The notes beneath the pieces are model-generated. The model made no database searches and was not told the origin of the DNA. It was given only the letters and a program-made list of their open reading frames with translations. From assembly GCA_946409855.1 (NCBI GenBank), contig CAMJXZ010000078.1:1-11200 (forward strand): 11,200 nt of DNA, read 5' to 3'. This DNA comes from an uncultured Clostridia bacterium. Lineage in GTDB: Bacteria; Bacillota; Clostridia; Christensenellales; Aristaeellaceae. Below are positions 6,644 through 11,200 of this stretch, piece after piece (position 1 is the first letter of the stretch; the number at the start of each line of letters is the position of its first letter). The translations under genes and the position numbers were made by a program.

Positions 6644-7705
6644 ATGATGGATCAGATGAAAAAACGTCTGTTTGCTTTTGCGCTGGCGCTGGGGCTTGCT
6701 TTGCAGGTCTGCGCATTTTCCGAGAGCGGTTCCTGGGGACAGATCAACCAGTCGCTGACGGTGGATGAAAGCTGGCAGCGCATTGTGACGGACCGGTCCG
6801 CTTTCCAGCGGGGGGAAAAGAAACCCTATCCGGGCAGCGACCGGCTGTTCATTCAGGACTGGGGGTCCTATCCTTCCATCGACGGTTCCACCGTCTGCGT
6901 GCCTCTGGCCATGGAGCTGGCCCGGCAGTGGCTGGCCCTGGAGGAAGGAGACCTGAACGGCTTTGTGAACTTCTCCACCACCCCCTACGCCTACGACCGG
7001 CTGACGCGGGGCCTGCCCAACCCGATGGTCACCGTTCTGTCCGAAGGGGTCATGATGGACGATACCCATCCGGTCGATATCGTCCTGGGCACCGGTCCCA
7101 ACCTGGACGAGCGGCAGGCCGCGGAGGCCGCCGGGGCGGAGCTGATCATGGTGCCGGTCTGCTATGACGCCTTCGTCTTCCTGGTCAACGCGGAAAACCC
7201 GGTGACGGATCTTTCCGCGGAACAGATCCGGGGGATCTACAGCGGGCGGATCACCGACTGGGGCGAGGTCGGCGACGAAGACGGGTTGCGGATCGAGGCT
7301 TACCAGCGCCCCCACGGCAGCGGCAGCCAGACGGCCATGGAGGAACTGGTCATGCAGGGCGAAACGCTGGATGCGATGAACAATTACATCTCCGACGGCA
7401 TGGCCGACCTGATCGCCCAGATCGGGAACTACGACAATTCCGCCGCGGCCATCGGCTATTCCTACCTGTACTATGTGGAAGGGCTGTACAAGAGCGGGAA
7501 GCTGCGGGTGCTGAGCGTGGACGGCGTGTCCCCGTCGCCTGAAAACCTGCGCAGCGGCGCCTACCCCTATACGGTGTACTATTACGCCGTCTACCGCGCC
7601 GGAAACGAAAACGCGGAGCGGTTCGTCCGCTGGCTCGCTTCGGAGGAAGGCCAGCGCTGCGTCCGGCAGGCGGGGTACGTGCCGGTGACGGCGGCGGGCG
7701 AATAA
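6644..7705 (+). CDS. PstS-like exported substrate-binding protein
   Basis: The 353-residue protein begins with a signal peptide (MMDQMKKRLFAFALALGLALQVCA). It shows the order of motifs of PBP_like_2/PstS proteins: IDGSTVCVPLAMELA at 79-93 (first anion-contact loop), VPVCYDAFVFLVNAENPV at 170-187, LSAEQIRGIYSGRITDWGEVG at 190-210, and RPHGSGSQTAMEEL at 222-235, matching the Arg-x-x-x-Ser-Gly phosphate loop. IGYSYLYYV and YPYTVYYYAVYR lie in the C-terminal lobe. The family binds phosphate or related anions outside the membrane and delivers them to PstCA. No permease or ATPase gene is adjacent, so this may be an orphan binding or sensing protein. The start is uncertain: GTG 6632 overlaps the previous stop by four bases; ATG 6644, 6647 and 6656 are in frame. 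GAGAG plus spacing favours 6644 or 6647. Confidence 0.9.
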   Translation: MMDQMKKRLFAFALALGLALQVCAFSESGSWGQINQSLTVDESWQRIVTDRSAFQRGEKKPYPGSDRLFIQDWGSYPSIDGSTVCVPLAMELARQWLALEEGDLNGFVNFSTTPYAYDRLTRGLPNPMVTVLSEGVMMDDTHPVDIVLGTGPNLDERQAAEAAGAELIMVPVCYDAFVFLVNAENPVTDLSAEQIRGIYSGRITDWGEVGDEDGLRIEAYQRPHGSGSQTAMEELVMQGETLDAMNNYISDGMADLIAQIGNYDNSAAAIGYSYLYYVEGLYKSGKLRVLSVDGVSPSPENLRSGAYPYTVYYYAVYRAGNENAERFVRWLASEEGQRCVRQAGYVPVTAAGE

Positions 7706-7709
7706 CCCG

Positions 7710-7723
7710 TCCTTCCGGAAGGA
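7710..7723 (+). other. 14-base palindrome after the PstS-like gene
   Basis: TCCTTCCGGAAGGA is a perfect palindrome five bases after the stop codon. A second imperfect GC-rich dyad follows (about 7728-7756). No T-tract follows either, so termination here is uncertain. The rest of the gap to 7933 holds only the candidate promoter at 7834-7863 and the next ribosome binding site. Confidence 0.35.
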
Positions 7724-7833
7724 GGCACCGGTCAGGCGCGCCGCTGGGCCTGCCGGCTTATGAGACGGAATACCCGCGGTCACGGAAATATTCATCCTTA
7801 ATGCCCCATCCGGTAAGTTTTTTCCTCATAGAA

Positions 7834-7863
7834 CTGACACGTCCCCTTTTTGCGCCGTATACC
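7834..7863 (+). promoter_or_regulatory. candidate promoter of the second L,D-transpeptidase gene
   Basis: CTGACA (7834-7839) and TATACC (7858-7863) are 18 bases apart, a moderate match to the sigma-A consensus. The 228-base gap after the PstS-like gene makes a separate promoter likely. Confidence 0.45.
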
Positions 7864-7933
7864 TTAATAGAAGGACACAGCATCCGATTTGACGGACGGG
7901 AAACTGTCTTTCAATCAGAGAACGGAGGGAACG

Positions 7934-9103
7934 ATGATGAAGAATCTGATGATGAAAAGCTGGGCGGTGCCCCTGGCGACGCTGCTGATGGCGCTGACGA
8001 TGGTATTTTTCGCCTGCGCGCGGGCGGAAGGAACGCTTACCCCGGACCAGGCGAACGAGTTCCTGCAGGAATATACGGGCCGGATCCTGGACCCGGAGGA
8101 TGAAATCAGCTGCTTCCTCAGTACCGGAGATGATGAGAATCTGGCGGTGACCGCCGCCCAGTCGCAGGCGTATCTGGAAACGCTGCGGAAGGTCACGCTG
8201 AAGGCGGCCGATATTTCGGCGGAACCGGACGGCGAACGCGCGGTCCTCACCTGGCCGGATCACTGCCAGTTCCGTTTCTTCCTCGGGGAAGCCCCGAAGA
8301 ACTACGTGCAGCTGATCGTGTACGGCGAAAAGGAAGAGAGCATTCTGCTGCAGGCCGTTATGCCGGAAGACTGCCCCTTTACCGCCAGCGGCTTTTTGAC
8401 CGAATGGGCGCGGACGCTTGCTGCCGTGCAGGCGCCGCAGAACGGCCTCCACGCCGATATCCAGCCGGTGACCGCTTCCCCCGAATGGGTGAAGAATCTT
8501 CCGGCCGCGCAGGACGAAAGCGTGACGCAGCTGTTTGTCGTCGCGGGCCTCGGCATGGACAAGACCACCGCGACCGTATCGATGCATCAGCGGGATGAAA
8601 ACGGCCAGTGGCAGCAGATCCTGTCCACCCCCGGCTTTGTGGGGAAGAACGGCCTGTGCATGGATGGGGATCACCGGGAAGGCTGCGGCCAGACGCCCGT
8701 GGGCGTGTACCGCTTCAACAAGGCGTTCGGCATCGCGCCGGACCCCGGCTGCGCGATCCCCTATTTCCAGGTGGATGAGAACACCTACTGGTCCGGCGAC
8801 CCGGACCGGCAGTATAACCGGATGGTGGATATCCGGGACGTGCCCGAGCTGCTCATGGACGACAGCGAGCACATCGTCGATTACGAGTATCAGTACCAGT
8901 ACTGCCTGAACATCAGCTTCAACGAGGACGGCACCCCGGGCCGCGGCTCCGCGATTTTCCTGCACTGCTTCGGCCCCCTCAAGCCCTACACCGGCGGCTG
9001 CGTGGCCCTGCCCGAAAACATCATGAAGCTCGTGATGCAGCAGGTGCGGGAAGACTGCGTGGTGGTCATCGATACCCTGGAGAACCTGGGCGGGAGCCTG
9101 TAA
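7934..9103 (+). CDS. exported L,D-transpeptidase-like protein (YkuD superfamily, TGGC type)
   Basis: The 389-residue protein begins with a signal peptide (residues 1-31, cut near ARA before Glu32). Residues 35-190 are an N-terminal region I do not recognise. The YkuD-like catalytic part covers about 195-380: GQTPVGVYRFNKAFG at 252-266 is typical of the COG3786-type branch, and the active site reads IFLHC (His344) then YTGGCVALP with Cys356 as nucleophile. This differs from the SHGC motif of the enzyme encoded at 3296-5086, so the two enzymes are not recent duplicates. There is no peptidoglycan-binding domain. The role is probably peptidoglycan cross-linking or wall modification outside the membrane. 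CGGAGGG four bases before the ATG fixes the start; in-frame sequence before it lacks a good site. It ends at a bidirectional terminator. Confidence 0.9.
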   Translation: MMKNLMMKSWAVPLATLLMALTMVFFACARAEGTLTPDQANEFLQEYTGRILDPEDEISCFLSTGDDENLAVTAAQSQAYLETLRKVTLKAADISAEPDGERAVLTWPDHCQFRFFLGEAPKNYVQLIVYGEKEESILLQAVMPEDCPFTASGFLTEWARTLAAVQAPQNGLHADIQPVTASPEWVKNLPAAQDESVTQLFVVAGLGMDKTTATVSMHQRDENGQWQQILSTPGFVGKNGLCMDGDHREGCGQTPVGVYRFNKAFGIAPDPGCAIPYFQVDENTYWSGDPDRQYNRMVDIRDVPELLMDDSEHIVDYEYQYQYCLNISFNEDGTPGRGSAIFLHCFGPLKPYTGGCVALPENIMKLVMQQVREDCVVVIDTLENLGGSL

Positions 9104-9155
9104 GGTCCATCCGGACGCGGTGGAAACGCAAGATCAATCATACATACATGATGAA

Positions 9156-9190
9156 CGCAAAAGGACCCGTTGGAAGACGGGCCTTTTGCG
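9156..9190. terminator. bidirectional intrinsic terminator
   Basis: CGCAAAAGG (9156-9164) pairs with CCTTTTGCG (9182-9190) and CCCGT (9166-9170) with ACGGG (9177-9181), leaving one bulged A and loop TGGAAG. The A-tract and T-tract flank the GC core on either strand, so it can stop the plus-strand L,D-transpeptidase message and the convergent kinase-like message from the right, whose stop codon is 40 bases away. Confidence 0.85.
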
Positions 9191-9229
9191 GTTTCAGACT
9201 ATTCTGTTTTGTTTTATACAGCCGTCCTC

Positions 9230-10102
9230 TTATACGACCGTCATCCGGCCGCTGAATCTGTCTTTGACGATCAGCCTGGTTTCGCCGACGGCCCGGCGCC
9301 AGTCGGCCAGAAAGCTTTCCACGCAGGGGTAGCGTTTGTCCCGCTTGGGGTCGGCGGCGCGGGCGGCGACGTCGTAGAGCATCCGGGAGGTCTGGAAGGA
9401 AGCCCGGTCCCGCGGGCGGCCGGGGGAAAAGAGATCAAAAGCGAACATGCCCAGGCGGTACACGGCCGTCCGGCCGTCCAGCAGGGCCCCTTCCTGCTTT
9501 TCCTCCGGGGCCTGCCACCGGGTGGAGCCCGGCTGCGGCCCGTCCGCGCGGAAGGGGGAAGGGCGGTACAGGTCGATGTCGCAGAGGGTCAGGGTTTCTT
9601 CCCCGAGGTTCAGGATCAGGTTTTCCTCGCTGAAATCGACGGCCATCAGGTCCCGCTTTTCCAGCCGGCACATCAGGGAAAAAAGGGTTTCCGCCATCTG
9701 CAGCCGCGCCGGGACGGGCAGGTAGACCAGCCGGTCCATCAGGTCCGGATGCATCGGGTCGCCGGAGAGCGCGCCGCCTTCCTCAAAGGCAAACACCAGC
9801 GCGTACCCTTCCGAGGTCGCTCCGTGGGTCAGGAGCCGGGTCAGCCCCTTTTCGCCGGCCCCGTAATGGGGGACGGCCAGCCGCAGGATGTCCGCCGCTT
9901 CTTCCGGGCGGCCGAGGAAGCGCTCCGGCCGGGCGCCGGCGTATTTGACAAACAGTTTTCCGTAAGGCCCCTCCATCCCGAAGCACAGGTTGCCGGACGG
10001 ACCCCTGTCCCAGATGCGGAAACAGCGGCCGTAGGGCGCCAGGAAACCCAGGTCCGCGGGCTCCCGGAGCATGAAGGGGATACCGTCCAGTTCAAACAGC
10101 AT
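9230..10102 (-). CDS. protein-kinase-like protein with divergent catalytic motifs
   Basis: The 290-residue cytoplasmic protein follows a family often annotated as serine/threonine protein kinase in Firmicutes. The N-terminus has YGRCFRIWDRGPSGNLCFGME, then KLFVKYAGA with Lys53 as likely ATP-contact lysine. The catalytic loop reads AVDFSEENLIL (154-164): Asp156 and Asn161 match the D-x-K-x-x-N positions, but the Lys is Ser158 and the His of HRD is absent. The DFG position is CDIDLY (Asp175). GSTRWQAPEE (192-201) matches the APE region. The last 70 residues contain YRLGMFAFDLF and a conserved SFLADWRRAV end. It could be active, weakly active or a pseudokinase; substrates are unknown. It is divergent from the response regulator gene. 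GGAGGA lies about 12 bases before the only ATG, longer than usual. Confidence 0.82.
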   Translation of the reverse strand: MLFELDGIPFMLREPADLGFLAPYGRCFRIWDRGPSGNLCFGMEGPYGKLFVKYAGARPERFLGRPEEAADILRLAVPHYGAGEKGLTRLLTHGATSEGYALVFAFEEGGALSGDPMHPDLMDRLVYLPVPARLQMAETLFSLMCRLEKRDLMAVDFSEENLILNLGEETLTLCDIDLYRPSPFRADGPQPGSTRWQAPEEKQEGALLDGRTAVYRLGMFAFDLFSPGRPRDRASFQTSRMLYDVAARAADPKRDKRYPCVESFLADWRRAVGETRLIVKDRFSGRMTVV

Positions 10103-10144
10103 GGGGTTTGTGATTCCTCCGTTTCGGTTTTATCCGACGCTTTC

Positions 10145-10173
10145 AGCATAGCAGGAACGGCCGGACGCGTCAA
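10145..10173 (-). promoter_or_regulatory. sigma-A promoter of the kinase-like gene
   Basis: On the minus strand TTGACG (10168-10173) is followed after 17 bases by TATGCT (10145-10150). The start point would be near 10138, leaving a leader of about 36 bases. Confidence 0.8.
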
Positions 10174-10208
10174 GCGAGGGAATGTAAATTGTTTCATTTC
10201 TGTTTGCA

Positions 10209-10229
10209 TTGTTACAAAAAGTGTAACAA
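10209..10229. promoter_or_regulatory. operator-like inverted repeat between divergent promoters
   Basis: TTGTTACA (10209-10216) and TGTAACAA (10222-10229) are perfect 8-base inverted arms around AAAAG. Because each arm core reads TGTnACA, it is also a direct repeat with a 12-base period. It lies 26 bases upstream of the response-regulator -35 box and 35 bases upstream of the kinase-gene -35 box, a position suited to a shared activator or repressor. The binding protein is unknown. Confidence 0.55.
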
Positions 10230-10252
10230 AAATTTAAAAATATTTAAAAAAT
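10228..10252 (+). promoter_or_regulatory. UP-like A-tract element ahead of the response-regulator promoter
   Basis: Three A-tracts beginning at 10228, 10236 and 10246 are separated by T-runs, roughly in helical phase, and lie just upstream of the -35 box. This is where the alpha-subunit of RNA polymerase contacts DNA. Confidence 0.55.
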
Positions 10253-10255
10253 CGC

Positions 10256-10284
10256 TTGATTTTATGACGATTTTCCGATAAAAT
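10256..10284 (+). promoter_or_regulatory. sigma-A promoter of the response regulator gene
   Basis: TTGATT (10256-10261) and TAAAAT (10279-10284) are separated by exactly 17 bases. The start point would be near 10291, giving a leader of about 134 bases. Confidence 0.8.
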
Positions 10285-10294
10285 AGAACCGGAT

Positions 10295-10369
10295 ATCTCC
10301 ACAGACGGCTTTTCATACCGACGGACGGCGGAGATGTGCGGATGCCGGATACGGAAAAAGCATCCGCGC
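10295..10369 (+). other. two adjacent hairpins in the response-regulator leader
   Basis: ATCTCC (10295-10300) can pair with GGAGAT (10330-10335). Immediately after, GTGCGGATGC (10336-10345) pairs with GCATCCGCGC (10360-10369), with one G-T pair. The second stem is perfect over eight bases. No T-tract follows, so this is not a terminator. It matches no riboswitch I recognise. Confidence 0.45.
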
Positions 10370-10424
10370 CAAAGCGGAATTCTGTTCATTCCCAGCAGAT
10401 CCAACGAGGAGGGAAAAGGACTTT

Positions 10425-11117
10425 ATGCCCAAAAAGATATTACTGGTTGATGACGAGCCTCTGATGCTCAAGGGCCTCAAATATTCCCTGGAGCAGGAAG
10501 GCTACGAAACGCTGACCGCGATGGACGGCGAGGAAGCGCTGAGCGTCTTTGCCGCCAATCAGGTGGATCTGGTGCTGCTGGACGTCATGCTGCCCAAGAT
10601 GGACGGCATCCAGGTCTGCCAGCGGATCCGCGAGCAGAGCAACGTGCCCATCATCATGCTGACCGCCAAGGGCGAGGATATGGACAAGATCCTGGGCCTG
10701 GAATACGGCGCGGATGATTACATGACCAAGCCCTTCAACGTGCTGGAGGTCAAGGCGCGCATCAAGTCCATCTTCCGCCGCGCGTCCCAGCAGCCCCACA
10801 CGGAGGAAAAGAAGGTCGTCCGCGTCCATGACATGGAGGTCAACCTGGTGAACCGCTCCGTGACCCTGGGCGGCAAGGACGTGCGCCTGACCGCGAAGGA
10901 ATTTGACCTGCTGCAGCTCTTCATCCAGAACCGCGGCAAGGTGTTCAGCCGGGAAGCCATGCTGGAAACCGTCTGGAAATACGATTACATGGGCGACGCC
11001 CGCACGGTCGACGTCCATATCCGCCGTCTGCGTGAAAAGATCGAAAGAATTCCCTCCCAGCCGGAATTCATCTTTACGAAGTGGGGAGTGGGCTACTATT
11101 TCACAGATAAGGACTGA
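10425..11117 (+). CDS. OmpR/PhoB-family response regulator
   Basis: The 230-residue protein has a receiver domain at 3-117: acidic pair Asp9/Asp10, phosphoacceptor Asp53 in LVLLDVMLP, Thr80 in IIMLTAK and Lys102 in MTKPF. The winged-helix DNA-binding domain is at about 133-227, with LTAKEFDLL, the recognition helix RTVDVHIRRLREKI and the wing TKWGVGYYF (usually RGVGY, here KWGVGY). It is closest in style to WalR/PhoP-type regulators but the target genes cannot be read from the sequence, so no symbol is given. Two ribosome binding sites precede the ATG: GAGGAGGG 11 bases away and AAAGGA four bases away. Downstream begins its likely partner membrane kinase, with overlapping or abutting ends. 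The promoter, UP-like element and dyad lie upstream. Confidence 0.95.
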   Translation: MPKKILLVDDEPLMLKGLKYSLEQEGYETLTAMDGEEALSVFAANQVDLVLLDVMLPKMDGIQVCQRIREQSNVPIIMLTAKGEDMDKILGLEYGADDYMTKPFNVLEVKARIKSIFRRASQQPHTEEKKVVRVHDMEVNLVNRSVTLGGKDVRLTAKEFDLLQLFIQNRGKVFSREAMLETVWKYDYMGDARTVDVHIRRLREKIERIPSQPEFIFTKWGVGYYFTDKD

Positions 11118-11200
11118 CGGATTCTTCACAAGCATCCGCTTCCGGATATCACTCACCTTCCTGCTGGTGGTCGGCCTTTCCTTCACGGTCACGGCCGGAA
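11098..11200 (+). CDS. membrane sensor histidine kinase, N-terminal part only
   Basis: After the response regulator one frame stays open to the window edge and encodes FFTSIRFRISLTFLLVV followed by GLSFTVTAG, the typical basic-then-hydrophobic start of a sensor kinase's first membrane helix. The other two frames look non-coding. The position directly after an OmpR-type regulator supports a two-component partner. The start is unresolved: no ATG, GTG or TTG occurs between the regulator's stop and the membrane helix. ATT at 11098, nine bases after GGGGAG, would give a short overlap with the regulator; GTG at 11032 would give an 86-base overlap. The dimerisation and catalytic domains lie outside the window. 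Confidence 0.65.
   Translation, partial: MSQIRTDGFFTSIRFRISLTFLLVVGLSFTVTAG

Noticed and set aside
5193..6716. Long minus-strand open frame opposite the BspA/SH3 gene
   Set aside because: The plus-strand product has a signal peptide, a good ribosome binding site and recognisable repeats; the minus frame has none of these and a shadow-like composition.
6419..8965. Two long minus-strand open frames opposite the PstS-like and second L,D-transpeptidase genes
   Set aside because: They mirror the codon bias of recognised plus-strand genes and contain no motif or convincing start.
10209..10229. Dyad as a Rex operator
   Set aside because: The arm ends TTGTTA and TAACAA resemble Rex sites, but the spacing between them is nine bases rather than the usual shorter spacing, so the assignment is not supported.
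9170..10237. Plus-strand open frame opposite the kinase-like gene
   Set aside because: It crosses the terminator and the kinase promoter, and the minus-strand frame carries the kinase motifs.
10291..10424. Response-regulator leader as a cyclic-di-GMP riboswitch
   Set aside because: A GCCAAAGCGG segment is faintly similar to part of that motif, but the conserved core and its order are absent.

Overview
The window looks like a chromosomal segment of a fairly GC-rich Firmicute of the clostridial type, perhaps a gut or rumen relative of the Christensenellales/Aristaeella group. Supporting signs are strong AGGAGG-like ribosome binding sites, textbook sigma-A promoters, a zinc-ribbon (CxxC) ribosomal protein L28, a YbaB-RecR pair, an OmpR-type regulator followed by a membrane kinase, and exported proteins with peptidoglycan-binding, SH3-like and BspA-type repeats joined by Thr-Pro linkers. 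The lineage is an inference; no rRNA or other decisive marker is present.

Left part, minus strand (1-3050): the 5' end of rpmB with its own promoter lies at the extreme left. To its right is a four-gene minus-strand operon read from about 3032 leftwards: ybaB/ebfC, recR, rmuC and a small phasin-like helical protein. The genes are 1, 4 and 11 bases apart. This is a DNA-maintenance operon, without the dnaX that often precedes ybaB-recR.

Middle part, plus strand (3126-9190): four genes for exported proteins. They are a large L,D-transpeptidase with four peptidoglycan-binding domains, a secreted SH3-like plus BspA leucine-rich-repeat protein, a PstS-like solute-binding protein without a transporter, and a second L,D-transpeptidase of a different subfamily. 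The first gene has a strong promoter and a structured leader with an intrinsic-terminator hairpin ahead of the start codon. A bidirectional terminator closes the block. The genes look like a cell-envelope module: two cross-linking enzymes bracketing a putative surface adhesion or scaffold protein and a putative anion-binding protein.

Right part (9230-11200): a degenerate protein-kinase-like gene on the minus strand is divergent from an OmpR/PhoB-type response regulator on the plus strand, which is followed by the start of a membrane sensor kinase cut off by the window edge. The 322-base region between the divergent genes holds one strong promoter in each direction, an 8+8 base inverted repeat between them, an A-tract UP-like element and a structured leader.

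The most interesting points are the possible attenuator ahead of the large L,D-transpeptidase, the composition of the envelope cluster, and the regulatory architecture between the kinase-like gene and the response regulator. No mobile elements, CRISPR arrays, tRNAs or rRNAs were seen.
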